Shown here: positions 10,213 through 18,176 of the stretch, in pieces | Position numbering within the stretch: position 1 is the stretch's first letter | How the letters are laid out: every line of letters starts with the position of its first letter | Source: Ga0077527 sp964433345 | GTDB taxonomy: Bacteria; Pseudomonadota; Gammaproteobacteria; Burkholderiales; SG8-41 | Assembly: GCA_964433345.1 (NCBI GenBank) | Contig: CAYSQJ010000001.1 | Coordinates: 434,001-498,000, forward strand | Direction of reading: 5' to 3' | Length of the DNA stretch: 64,000 nucleotides | Notes under the pieces: model-generated | Databases searched by the model: none | Told to the model about the DNA's origin: nothing | The model's input: only the letters and a program-made list of their open reading frames with translations | Position numbers and translations under genes: made by a program

Positions 10213-10545
10213 ATGAACGACTCACAGCCACCGCAGAATCCCCCCGTCTCTCCCCGGGCACGCATGCAGGAGTTGCTGGCCATTCCGGACCGCAACCGCA
10301 CCGATGCCGAGTGGGACGAACTCAATGAACTCGAAATCGCGCTCGCATCCGGCAACCGCCAGGGCGCGCCGGATCCGCAGAGCCGTCCGTTGCACCAGCG
10401 GCAGAATGCCGGTGGCGGGCGCATGCAGCCCGGCAATCGTCCCCAGGGTCCTAACAACAAGGGCCCGGGAGGCGGCGGCAAGAAATTTCACAAACGTCCC
10501 GGCAAACGCCGTGGCGGGGGCGGTGGCCAGCCGCCACCGCAGTGA
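10213..10545 (+). CDS. Small disordered Gly/Pro/Arg-rich protein
   Basis: A 110-residue protein. A short helical N-terminal part (RMQELLAIPDRNRTDAEWDELNELEIAL) is followed by a basic, Gly-, Pro- and Gln-rich tail that includes GKRRGGGGGQ. This composition suggests an intrinsically disordered nucleic-acid-binding tail, but no family is recognised. An alternative ATG lies nine bases upstream. A terminator follows at 10567. Confidence 0.6.
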   Translation: MNDSQPPQNPPVSPRARMQELLAIPDRNRTDAEWDELNELEIALASGNRQGAPDPQSRPLHQRQNAGGGRMQPGNRPQGPNNKGPGGGGKKFHKRPGKRRGGGGGQPPPQ

Positions 10546-10566
10546 GTAAACCCTAGTCCGCTGAAG

Positions 10567-10590
10567 GCCGCGCGTCACGCGCGGCTTTTT
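10567..10590 (+). terminator. Rho-independent terminator
   Basis: A perfect 8-bp GC stem (GCCGCGCG / CGCGCGGC) with a TCA loop, followed by TTTTT. It closes the small Gly/Pro-rich gene. Confidence 0.88.
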
Positions 10591-10615
10591 CATATCAGCA
10601 CATCCGGAGCCTGTC

Positions 10616-10894
10616 ATGGCAATGAAGCCCGCTGAACTGCAGAAATTCAACGCGTTGAAACTGGTCAACAAGATGAAAAAAGGTGCCTCCCCCGGACGCT
10701 TTGGCGCGACCGCCGGCACCACTCCCGACCGCCGCGAGCAGCGGCGGCTTGACCAGGCACGCGGGCTGGTGCCCTTCGCGGTGAAAATCGAAGGCGACCT
10801 GGTAAAGCGGATCCATGCGCTGGCGCAGGAGCGGGGGGTGCCGCCCGGCGATCTTGTCAGCGACCTTCTGCGCAGGGCGCTTGACGAAAAATAA
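10616..10894 (+). CDS. Small protein with ribbon-helix-helix-like C-terminus
   Basis: A 92-residue basic protein. The N-terminal 45 residues are Lys/Arg-rich. The C-terminal half (VPFAVKIEGDLVKRIHALAQ followed by PGDLVSDLLRRAL) fits a strand-helix-helix pattern like CopG/ribbon-helix-helix DNA-binding proteins. DNA binding is inference from pattern only. It has its own start 30 bp after the terminator and is convergent with the epimerase gene. Confidence 0.65.
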   Translation: MAMKPAELQKFNALKLVNKMKKGASPGRFGATAGTTPDRREQRRLDQARGLVPFAVKIEGDLVKRIHALAQERGVPPGDLVSDLLRRALDEK

Positions 10895-10900
10895 GCGCCT

Positions 10901-11314
10901 TCAGTGCGCGCCGCCGGCGGGCAGTTCGGCGAGTTCGATCAGACAGTTTTCGGTTGCCGATGGGTCGAGAAAAGCGATACGGCATCCCGCATGGCCGATG
11001 CGCGGCTTCTCGTCGAGCAGCGGAAGGCCTTTCGCCTTCAGTTCGGCCAGCGCTTCATCGATATTCTCGACTTCGAGGCAGATGTGATTGAGGCCGCCCT
11101 TGCCCTCGGCGATGAGCCTTGACTGCTTGCTGTCCGGCGTCAGGCCCGCAAGCAGCTCCACCATCGAGTCCCCCACCGGGTAGAGGGCCAGCCGCCGCGT
11201 CGCATTGTCCTCGGTGCCGGCAAGCTTGATGCCGAAACAGTCTTCCCACAGCTTGCGGCTCGCTTCCACGTCGCGGACGACGATGCCGACATGCTCAATG
11301 CGTTTGACTTTCAT
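10901..11314 (-). CDS. mce: VOC family protein, methylmalonyl-CoA epimerase-like
   Basis: A 137-residue vicinal-oxygen-chelate protein. The closest match by motif is methylmalonyl-CoA epimerase, which interconverts (R)- and (S)-methylmalonyl-CoA in propionate metabolism. Metal ligands visible: His8 in RIEHVGIVV, His in GGLNHICLEV, and Glu in CLIELAELP at the C-terminus. The start is the second ATG; the first would add eight residues with no ribosome-binding support. No mutase genes are adjacent, so a different glyoxalase-type substrate remains possible. Confidence 0.85.
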   Translation of the reverse strand: MKVKRIEHVGIVVRDVEASRKLWEDCFGIKLAGTEDNATRRLALYPVGDSMVELLAGLTPDSKQSRLIAEGKGGLNHICLEVENIDEALAELKAKGLPLLDEKPRIGHAGCRIAFLDPSATENCLIELAELPAGGAH

Positions 11315-11429
11315 GGGGCTTCTCCCGGGTCTCGTCATCGACCATCATGCCGCGCACAGGCCTTGGACTCAAGTGCTGGACGTGCCGGCTCCGGTGTAAC
11401 ATGCGACCACCCCAGTCCAGCCGCAGACC

Positions 11430-11855
11430 ATGACCGCAAAAAAGCAAACCGTGCCGCAGTGGCGTTCCACTGTTCCGCTCTACATCCACCTCGGCTTCAT
11501 CCTGGACGCGCTTGATGACGGCCGCTCGCAGGTGAGGCTGCTGTTTCAGCCGCACCTCGGCAACAGCCGCGGCGAGGTCCATGGCGGCACGGTCGCCGCG
11601 ATAATCGACGCCGCGATGTCGCAGGCGGTGCGTTCGCTGGTGGACATGGAGATGGGCGTGGCCACGATGAACATGAACCTCAGTTACTTGGCACCGGCCA
11701 AGGGCGAGATCATCTGCCGCGGCACGGTGATCAAGCGCGGACGCAGCATCATGTTCACCGAAGCCGAGGTGATCGGCGAGGATGGCGAGACCGCCTGTCG
11801 CGCCAGCGCAAGTTATCGCATCCTGCCGAAGACCGTTTACGGCAGGAAATCCTGA
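11430..11855 (+). CDS. PaaI-type hotdog thioesterase
   Basis: A 141-residue hotdog-fold acyl-CoA thioesterase. The PaaI signature HGGTVAAIIDAAMSQAV (catalytic region), the strand ATMNMNLSYLAPAKG and the closing IMFTEAEVIGEDGE..CRASASYRIL are all present. It probably hydrolyses aryl- or medium-chain acyl-CoA in the cytoplasm. It is divergent from the epimerase gene, with which it may share a regulatory region. Confidence 0.9.
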   Translation: MTAKKQTVPQWRSTVPLYIHLGFILDALDDGRSQVRLLFQPHLGNSRGEVHGGTVAAIIDAAMSQAVRSLVDMEMGVATMNMNLSYLAPAKGEIICRGTVIKRGRSIMFTEAEVIGEDGETACRASASYRILPKTVYGRKS

Positions 11856-11890
11856 AGGTACGGCTGGCTGTGTCGCCTTGGCCCGCAAAA

Positions 11891-11920
11891 TGAGGCGATA
11901 CATGATGAGGCGATACATGG
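11891..11920 (+). repeat. 15-bp tandem duplication
   Basis: The unit TGAGGCGATACATGA occurs twice in direct contact (11891-11905 and 11906-11920, last base differs). It lies in the spacer downstream of the thioesterase gene. It is probably a recent slippage duplication. Confidence 0.8.
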
Positions 11921-12011
11921 GCTTGTTCGGCAGCCATGACGGAAAACAGTGGCGCCGCGCCATCGGGATACCCGGGTTGTCAGCCACATCCAGACTGAAT
12001 GAGACTGGCTG

Positions 12012-12503
12012 ATGCGCATTCACCGTTGTCCGGCGTTGATCCTGCTGTACCTGTTCTGTTCCGCAGCGAACGGGGCCGAGCGCGGCGGACCACCGCCAGT
12101 CGTGGAGGCCGACTCGCATTTCCTCAAGCTGGAACGGCCGTCCAGCCCCAATCACTGGCTTGCCGCGCCAGCCGGTTTTCCCGGCCGTCCGGACGAGATT
12201 GCGCAGGTGTTCACGGTTCCGGTTGCCGAACTGCGCGCTGCTTTCAAGGCCGTGCTGCTGCAGAATCCCCGCATGGAAGTCGCCGGGGAATCTGCCGCCG
12301 GACTGCATGCTGTTGCCCGAACGCGGGTGTTCGGATTCCGCGACGACATCCACGTGCAATTCATCGCGCTGGGTCCGCAGCAGTCGACTCTCGCCCTTTA
12401 TTCCGCGTCGCGCGTCGGCTACTGGGACCTCGGCACCAACCGGCGCCGCGTCGGGGATTTGCTCGCGCGCACGGCCACTCTGCTCGAGGCAAGCCGGCCG
12501 TAG
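12012..12503 (+). CDS. DUF1499 family secreted protein
   Basis: A 163-residue protein with a Sec signal peptide (LILLYLFCSAANGAE). The mature part is a DUF1499 domain: FRDDIHVQFIALGP followed by LALYSASRVGYWDLGTNRRRVGDLLA, which is the family's most conserved stretch. Function is unknown; the family is common in proteobacteria and in plastids. It is convergent with the CMD-family gene (9-bp gap). Confidence 0.85.
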   Translation: MRIHRCPALILLYLFCSAANGAERGGPPPVVEADSHFLKLERPSSPNHWLAAPAGFPGRPDEIAQVFTVPVAELRAAFKAVLLQNPRMEVAGESAAGLHAVARTRVFGFRDDIHVQFIALGPQQSTLALYSASRVGYWDLGTNRRRVGDLLARTATLLEASRP

Positions 12504-12512
12504 AAGCCCGTT

Positions 12513-13133
12513 TTATTTCCTGAGCGGTGGCAGCGGCAGCGGTGTGCCCGGCGGCACCGGAGTGCGGTCGACATTGAGGCACATCGAAACCAGAACGTAA
12601 AAGCCGTTGACCGAGATCAGGTCGACCACGCCGCGCTCGCCGAAGCGGGCCACCGCCCGCGCGTACATCCCGTCGCTGACGCCTTTCGTTTCCTGCAATT
12701 CCTGCGAAAACTCGTAGACCAGGGTTTCGTCCGGGTCCATGCCTTCCGGGCGCCGGCACTCGGCGATGGCTTCAGCGATTTTCGGATCAAGCCCGCCCTC
12801 CAGGGCCAGCTTGTGGTGTGCGACCCACTCGTATTGCGAAGTCCAGTTTCTCGCGGTGACCAGTATCGCCAGTTCATTGAGTTTGCCCGACAGGGAACTG
12901 CGGAAACGGATTTCCTCGCCGAGTTGCTGGATCAGGCTGCCGATGCCCGGGCTGCGCAGCCAGACGTTGAACGGCCCGCCCAGGGGGCCGGGCTTGGAGG
13001 CGCCGGAACTCGCAAGTTTGGCGCGGGGCCCCGATTTGATGGCGTCGCTCATTGCCTTCTGCTCCGGTGTCAGGTTTTCCAGCGGAATCAGCGGGAAACG
13101 GCGATTGTCGGTGCTGCTGTTGACGTCACTCAT
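12513..13133 (-). CDS. Carboxymuconolactone decarboxylase-like protein
   Basis: A 206-residue all-helical protein of the AhpD/CMD superfamily. The core helix pattern ELAILVTARNWTSQYEWVAHHKLALEGGL is typical, with the conserved Glu and His of the family. There is no CxxC, so it is not an AhpD-type peroxidase reductase and is closer to the 4-carboxymuconolactone decarboxylase side. Such genes often accompany catabolic clusters. It is divergent from a TTT receptor gene, with 101 bp between them. Confidence 0.87.
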   Translation of the reverse strand: MSDVNSSTDNRRFPLIPLENLTPEQKAMSDAIKSGPRAKLASSGASKPGPLGGPFNVWLRSPGIGSLIQQLGEEIRFRSSLSGKLNELAILVTARNWTSQYEWVAHHKLALEGGLDPKIAEAIAECRRPEGMDPDETLVYEFSQELQETKGVSDGMYARAVARFGERGVVDLISVNGFYVLVSMCLNVDRTPVPPGTPLPLPPLRK

Positions 13134-13234
13134 GATCGATCCTGAAGGGAAAACTGCAAATTAACATGAACGCCGGAATCCGATGCTAGGATGCGCTACC
13201 CGATTTCAACCCGACCATTTGAACAATCCACATC

Positions 13235-14230
13235 ATGACAATCCTCTCCCGCGTGATTACCCTGAATTTCGTGGCGACCCTGATACCCGGCGTGGCGGCC
13301 GCGGCACTGCTCGCGCTGCCGCTTGCCGCGGCTGCGCAGACGTTTCCGTCCAAGCCGGTGCGCATTGTCGTGCCGGCCGCCCCCGGTGGCGGCACCGACA
13401 TCCTGGCCCGGCTGCTGGCGCCCGAACTCAACAAGCAGTTCGGACAGCAGATCGTGATCGAAAACCGCGCCGGCGGCGCGACCATGATCGGCACCGAATT
13501 CGTCGCGCGCTCGGCGCCTGACGGCCATACCCTGGTCATCGCGACCACACCCCATGCGATCAATCCCACGCTCTACCAGAAAGTGCCCTTTGATCCGGTG
13601 AAGGATTTCACGATGATCAGCCAGTTGGGCAAAACCACGACCGTGTTGGTGGTGCACCCGTCACTGCCGGTGAAGAACGTGAAGGAGTTCATAGCGCTGG
13701 CCAAGTCGCGGCCGGGCCAGCTCACTGCCGGCACCGCCGCCGGGAATTCGGCCTATCTTGCCGTCGAAATGCTGAAGACCATGGCGAAAATCGACGCCCT
13801 GAATATTCCGTACAAGGGCGCCGGGCAGGCCTTGGCCGACCTGGTCGCGGGCCATGTCCAGTTCCAGGTCAACACGCTGCTTGCGGCCAAACCCTTCATC
13901 GAGTCGGGCCGCTTGCGTGCGATCGGCGTATGCAGCGCACAGCGTTCCGCGGCGCTGCCCGGCGTCCAGGCGATCGGCGAAACGCTTGCCGGTTTCGAGA
14001 CCAGCGGCTGGTATGCCCTGCTCGGACCTGCCGGCATGCCGCGCGAGGTTACGCTGCGCGTTCACGACGGTTTTGCCAGGGCATTGCGCATCCCTGAAAT
14101 CACCAAGGGCCTCTCGCAGAGAGGCGTCGAGGTCGTGGCCGGCACGCCCGACGAGCTGGCGAGGATCATGCCCCTCGAAATCAGGAAGTGGGGTGATGTG
14201 GTGAGGGCATCCGGGGCAACGCCCGGTTGA
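13235..14230 (+). CDS. TTT receptor (Bug/TctC family)
   Basis: A 331-residue periplasmic receptor with a long hydrophobic Sec leader cleaved near AAAAAQTFP. The phosphate/carboxylate-loop signature PAAPGGGTDILARLLA and the domain-2 loop YKGAGQALADLVAGHVQFQ are present. A GMPREV stretch replaces the usual GTPxxV loop of paralogues. The gene starts a possible unit with nothing obvious on its strand downstream and has no permease beside it; it is convergent with the HIT gene. Confidence 0.93.
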   Translation: MTILSRVITLNFVATLIPGVAAAALLALPLAAAAQTFPSKPVRIVVPAAPGGGTDILARLLAPELNKQFGQQIVIENRAGGATMIGTEFVARSAPDGHTLVIATTPHAINPTLYQKVPFDPVKDFTMISQLGKTTTVLVVHPSLPVKNVKEFIALAKSRPGQLTAGTAAGNSAYLAVEMLKTMAKIDALNIPYKGAGQALADLVAGHVQFQVNTLLAAKPFIESGRLRAIGVCSAQRSAALPGVQAIGETLAGFETSGWYALLGPAGMPREVTLRVHDGFARALRIPEITKGLSQRGVEVVAGTPDELARIMPLEIRKWGDVVRASGATPG

Positions 14231-14265
14231 TCGGCATCTGAGTACGGGCGCTAGCCGGCGGCGGG

Positions 14266-14718
14266 TCAGAAGTCGCGGTACTTTTCCGATTGCAGCAAGC
14301 GCCCGATCTCCTCACGCAGCTCGGCGATGTCGTCAGGACGCAGCGGCTCGAGCCTGCCCATTTCCTTCCTGAAGGCTTCACGCGTAGGCGGAAACGCCAG
14401 CGCGTGCCCCCAGGGCTGCAGCTTCGCATCCAGCGCGCGGCCGTAGAGATGCACATGGAGTTCGGCGCGCCAGTTGCCATTGTCCTGGTAGTTGATGCGG
14501 CCGATGCGGATACCCTTGCGTGTCAGTACGGTTTTCATGGCTTCGCCGCCGGCCATCGTCAGCTTGACCAGTTCGATGGCCTGTTCAGGCGTTAGCTGAG
14601 TGCGATCCTCCACCGCCACCTTGGGGTCGATGACGATGTGTCCGCCATCGCTGCGCGAGATGTGCGGCTGGTCCAGCGTCCTCAGGACGAAATGTCGGGC
14701 CTCGTAAACCAGCGCCAT
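14266..14718 (-). CDS. HIT-fold protein with altered triad
   Basis: A 150-residue protein of the histidine-triad superfamily (nucleotide hydrolase/transferase fold). The candidate triad lies in WRAELHVHLYGRA: two histidines are present but the third position is Tyr instead of His. The preceding GGHIVIDPK and NYQDNGNW strands fit the fold. It lies 2 bp after the stop of the enolase-superfamily gene, so it is in the same operon. Catalysis may be modified or lost. Confidence 0.7.
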   Translation of the reverse strand: MALVYEARHFVLRTLDQPHISRSDGGHIVIDPKVAVEDRTQLTPEQAIELVKLTMAGGEAMKTVLTRKGIRIGRINYQDNGNWRAELHVHLYGRALDAKLQPWGHALAFPPTREAFRKEMGRLEPLRPDDIAELREEIGRLLQSEKYRDF

Positions 14719-14720
14719 GC

Positions 14721-15779
14721 TCAGTCCTTCAGCGAGTAGCCCAGCCCGGCTGCCGCCGGCACGTGCAGCAGTCCTTTCGAGAACTCCGGTTCGCTGGCGA
14801 AGCGCTCGCGCAGCGCGCCGTGGGCGCCATGCACTTCGAGCATGCCGCCGTGTGCATGTCCCGCCATTGCCGGCAGGTTCGCAGCCTCGAAGCCGCCGGC
14901 CCCGGTGACCGGCACGCCATGCGCCTCGGCCAGAGCGAGTATGCGCAGCATCGCGCTGATGCCGCCGCAGAACGCGGCGTTGGGCTGCAGCACATCGAGC
15001 GCGTCGGCGGCCAACGCATCGCGAAACCAGGAAATCGACTGGATCATCTGGCCAGACGCCAGCGGCACCGGAGCGGCGCGACGCAGTTCCGCCAGGGCAG
15101 CGATGTCGTTGCCGCGCACAGGCTCCTCGAAAAAAGCGATGTCGCAGTCGGCGACCAGCGTCGCCAGTCGCTTGGCCTCGGCGACGGTGAACGCGCAGTT
15201 GGCGTCCAGCATCAGCGGCGCATCGCCGATGGCCCTGCGCACCGCGTGGATGCGCTGTGCGTCCTCGGCCAGGCTGCGCCCGGTGCCGACGAGGATTTTT
15301 GCGCCGTGGAAACCGGCGTCCAGTGCCGATTTGCAGGCTTCGACGAGCTCGCTCTCACTGAATGCGGGCATTCCCGCCGTCGCGTAAGCCGGCACCGCGT
15401 CGCGGGCGCCGCCGATCAGCTTTGCCACCGGCTGGCGCAGCGCCTTGCCGCGGATGTCCCACAGCGCGAGGTCCAGCGCGGACATTGCCGACACGAACAC
15501 GCCGGTGGCCTGGCGCGGATTGAACTGCTTTGCCATCTTGACGGTGATTGCCTCGATGTCCAGCGGATCCATGCCGGCAGCAGCCGCAGCGATGCCGCCG
15601 TTGAGCAGGTGCGCGACCTGGTCGGCGAGGAAGCGGCCGGTGAGGCCTTCGCCGTATATGCCCTCATCGGTGCTGACCCTGCAGCGCAGGAAGGTCAGGC
15701 TCTCGCGGCCGGCATAGGCGTCGGCGGCGCGGGCGGGCTTGATGTGTTCGACGTTGGCAGTGATCTTTTCGATGCGCAT
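14721..15779 (-). CDS. Enolase superfamily (mandelate racemase/muconate lactonizing-like) enzyme
   Basis: A 352-residue capping-domain plus TIM-barrel protein. Two metal ligands are clear: Asp in MLDANCAFT and Glu in AFFEEPV. The usual third ligand position reads LASGQM, not the normal G-E, and the barrel K-x-K reads GAKILVG, so the second lysine is missing. The reaction is therefore unlikely to be classical mandelate racemisation and could be a dehydratase, an epimerase or an inactive form. The start ATG is 23 bp downstream of the stop of the Tat-exported oxidoreductase gene. It forms an operon with the HIT gene. Confidence 0.85.
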   Translation of the reverse strand: MRIEKITANVEHIKPARAADAYAGRESLTFLRCRVSTDEGIYGEGLTGRFLADQVAHLLNGGIAAAAAGMDPLDIEAITVKMAKQFNPRQATGVFVSAMSALDLALWDIRGKALRQPVAKLIGGARDAVPAYATAGMPAFSESELVEACKSALDAGFHGAKILVGTGRSLAEDAQRIHAVRRAIGDAPLMLDANCAFTVAEAKRLATLVADCDIAFFEEPVRGNDIAALAELRRAAPVPLASGQMIQSISWFRDALAADALDVLQPNAAFCGGISAMLRILALAEAHGVPVTGAGGFEAANLPAMAGHAHGGMLEVHGAHGALRERFASEPEFSKGLLHVPAAAGLGYSLKD

Positions 15780-15802
15780 GGGGTACCGGGTGAGTTGCAG
15801 GT

Positions 15803-16543
15803 TCAGTTTCTGTTCAGCGTCGCCGCGATCCTGCGGACTTCCTCGGGCGAGCGTTCGCCGGCGAGCGGTGTGCCGGGCATCAGGTGTTTGCCCATGGTGG
15901 CCAGGGTTCCGACCAGCACCGGCTCGAAGCCCGCATCGCGCACCAGTCGCGTGGCCACCGCAATCGCCGCCGCATCGTCGCCTGCCATCGGCATGCCGGA
16001 ACGCGGTCCCTGGCGCCCGGCAGCCTCGGCCATGCGCGCGGCGCCGACGGCATTGAAGGCGCGCACGATGCGCGCCCCGGGCAGCAGTTCTGCCGAAGCC
16101 ACTCCGGCGCCCTTTTCGCGTGCCCAGTTGGCGATCTCGCCGTCGCGGTGCGGGAAAGGGTTGCAGGTGTCGATCACCGCCTTGCCCTTGAGCAGCCCGC
16201 CGAGGTCTTTGCCGAGCTGCGGCAATGCGCCGTAAGGCACCGACACCAGCAGAACTTCGCCGAAGGCCGCGGCCTCGCGTGGCGTTCCGGCGCGGGCGTT
16301 GGCACCGACAGCAGCGGCGAGTTTCCGGTCGTGCTCGATGTCCAGCGAGGAAAACATCACCGTGTGGCCGGCTTTCGCCCAGGACGTCCCGAGGGCGCTG
16401 CCGACGTGGCCGGAACCGATGATGCCGATGCGCAGCGCGGGCGCGGCCTCAGCGGCGATGACGCGGGCAGGCAGGGCCTGTGCCAGCGCGAGGCCGCCGG
16501 CAAGCTGCAGGAAGCGGCGGCGGTTTGGTCGGGCGGTGTCCAT
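15803..16543 (-). CDS. Tat-exported F420/NADP-oxidoreductase-like Rossmann protein
   Basis: A 246-residue protein with a twin-arginine leader (NRRRFLQLAGGLALAQALPARVIA) joined to an F420_oxidored-type Rossmann domain. The nucleotide-binding loop is RIGIIGSGHVGSALG and the fold continues through VLLVSVPYGALPQLG and a C-terminal helix with FNAVGAARMAEAAG. Export of a dinucleotide-binding protein by Tat implies folding and cofactor loading before export. The start is chosen because GGAGA precedes it and the leader begins there. It heads the enolase/HIT operon. Confidence 0.85.
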   Translation of the reverse strand: MDTARPNRRRFLQLAGGLALAQALPARVIAAEAAPALRIGIIGSGHVGSALGTSWAKAGHTVMFSSLDIEHDRKLAAAVGANARAGTPREAAAFGEVLLVSVPYGALPQLGKDLGGLLKGKAVIDTCNPFPHRDGEIANWAREKGAGVASAELLPGARIVRAFNAVGAARMAEAAGRQGPRSGMPMAGDDAAAIAVATRLVRDAGFEPVLVGTLATMGKHLMPGTPLAGERSPEEVRRIAATLNRN

Positions 16544-16619
16544 GCCGGATTCTCCAGTAGGCAGCGGCTGCGGCGCGTTGATCACTTGCCGGGCCGCTGT
16601 GGTGGTCGGTTTGTGTCCT

Positions 16620-16640
16620 CCCGCTCCGTGCCGGAGCGGG
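16620..16640 (-). terminator. GC hairpin downstream of the tandem Usp gene
   Basis: A perfect 9-bp stem (CCCGCTCCG / CGGAGCGGG, TGC loop) 8 bp past the stop of the Usp gene. Read on the minus strand it is not followed by a T tract, so it is a weak or Rho-assisted terminator. Confidence 0.45.
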
Positions 16641-16647
16641 ATGGTCT

Positions 16648-17508
16648 TCAGCGCACGATCAGGACCGGCGCACGTGCGCCGGCCAGGGTTTTCTGGGTCA
16701 CTGAGCCGAGCAGCAGGCTGGTCATGCTGCCGCGACCATGGGAACCCATCACGATCAGGCCGGCATGATTGCCGCGCGCATGGTTGGCGATGCGTTCGCC
16801 GGGGTCTCCGGTGACGTTCAGCATCTTGTACTTGAGGCCGACCTTGTCGAGCAGCCGCTGTGCCGGCCGCATTGCCTTCTCGTTGTCGGCATGACGCTGG
16901 CCTTCGAGGATCCTGTCGACCGCCGTCAGCATGCGGCCCGGCGGCGGGCTCACGTGCATCAGCGTGATGCGACCCTGTGACGCGAACTGGGCGCGGTGGC
17001 GCAGCAGATAGGCCACGGCGCGGCGTGTGTACGCACTGCCGTCAACGGCAACCAGCACTTCACCCTTCTCCGGCGGCAGCTGGCCGTCGCGGATGACCAG
17101 CAGCGGCGTCTTGCAGTTGGCAATCACTGCCTGGGTGACGGAGCCCAGCAGCAGGCCCTTGGCAGCGCCGAGACCGTGCGAACCCATCACGACCAAGTCC
17201 GCACCCATGCTCTCGGCATACTCGGGGATCACCTTGCCCGGATAGCCCGGCTGGCGCAGCGCGTTGTAGGGTATGCCGTGCTGGTCGAGCAGTTTCCTCG
17301 CACCCTTCTGCGCGGCTTCGGCCTCGCTCTGGTAATAGCCTTCGACCACCGTGCGCCCGACGGCCGACGCGGCGCGCGGCGGCACGCGGTAGTGCACGTG
17401 CAGCAGGATGATTTCGGCGTCTTCGAGGCTGGGCCACAGTCGTTCGGCCACATAGCGCACGGCATTCAGCGAATGCTTGCTGCCATCGACGGGGAGCAGG
17501 ATTTTCAT
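16648..17508 (-). CDS. Tandem universal stress protein
   Basis: A 286-residue protein with two Usp domains in tandem, each alpha/beta. The first begins MKILLPVDGSKHS and ends with MGSHGLGAAKGLLLGSVTQAV; the second has EVLVAVDGSAYTRRAV and ends VMGSHGRGSMTSLLLGSVTQ. The G-2x-G-9x-G-S/T ATP-binding pattern is present in both halves. It responds to stress or energy limitation in the cytoplasm. The ATG at 17508 is preceded by AAAGGAGAAA; an upstream in-frame start lacks this. Confidence 0.93.
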   Translation of the reverse strand: MKILLPVDGSKHSLNAVRYVAERLWPSLEDAEIILLHVHYRVPPRAASAVGRTVVEGYYQSEAEAAQKGARKLLDQHGIPYNALRQPGYPGKVIPEYAESMGADLVVMGSHGLGAAKGLLLGSVTQAVIANCKTPLLVIRDGQLPPEKGEVLVAVDGSAYTRRAVAYLLRHRAQFASQGRITLMHVSPPPGRMLTAVDRILEGQRHADNEKAMRPAQRLLDKVGLKYKMLNVTGDPGERIANHARGNHAGLIVMGSHGRGSMTSLLLGSVTQKTLAGARAPVLIVR

Positions 17509-17652
17509 GTTTCTCCTTTGATTGGTCTTCGGTTCGGGACCGGTCCGCGGCATCGCAGGGTGGACTCTGAAGCTGCCTGGTCCCCGGTCTTGGAATGGGC
17601 ATGGCGTACCCGAGTTCCACATCTGCAGCCGGAACGGTCAGGAATTCAGGGT

Positions 17653-17682
17653 ACCATCAATAATTCACGGCACCATCAATAA
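17653..17682 (+). repeat. Pair of 11-bp direct repeats
   Basis: ACCATCAATAA occurs at 17653-17663 and again at 17672-17682, 19 bp apart. It lies in the spacer between the divergent Usp gene and the MazG-like gene. The spacing of nearly two turns is compatible with a dimeric regulator, but a chance repeat is equally possible. Confidence 0.5.
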
Positions 17683-17732
17683 GTATCATGCTGCCGATTC
17701 CCAATATTCATCCTTCATCACAAGGCACTGCC

Positions 17733-18152
17733 ATGAACAGCAATTTCGCCCGCCGCATCGCCGCCATGAATGCCATGTACAAATTGCCCGCCAGCGACCG
17801 CCCGGTTCTGCCCGAGGACCTGGTCGGACGTCTCAACGGATTCAAGGCGACGCTGCTCGACGAAGTGCATGAAATTGACGACATCGTCGAACTCGCCAGA
17901 AAGGGCGCGCCGCGCACCGAAATCCTGGTGGCGATGGCCGATCTGCTCGGCGACATCATCGTCTATTGCCGCTCCGAGGCCCTGAAGTACGGCTTGCCGC
18001 TGGAGGACGTGCTCGACATCATCATGGACAGCAACGAAAGCAAGCTCGGCGCCGATGGCAAGCCGATTTACGACGCCAACGGCAAATTTCTCAAGGGCCC
18101 CAATTACTGGAAGCCGGAACCGAAGCTCAGGGAGCTGCTCGAACGCAGCTGA
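17733..18152 (+). CDS. MazG-like / phosphoribosyl-ATP pyrophosphohydrolase-like protein
   Basis: A 139-residue alpha-helical protein of the MazG/PRA-PH-like superfamily of NTP pyrophosphohydrolases. Helix 1 begins at LKATLLDEVHEIDDIVEL (acidic metal-binding residues) and helix 3 includes MADLLGDIIVYCRSEALKYG. The family's hallmark C-terminus (SKLGADGKPIY...KFLKGPNYWKPEP) is intact. The target nucleotide is unknown. Confidence 0.82.
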   Translation: MNSNFARRIAAMNAMYKLPASDRPVLPEDLVGRLNGFKATLLDEVHEIDDIVELARKGAPRTEILVAMADLLGDIIVYCRSEALKYGLPLEDVLDIIMDSNESKLGADGKPIYDANGKFLKGPNYWKPEPKLRELLERS

Positions 18153-18176
18153 TCGCCGGGCCGGCTTATGCCGCGC

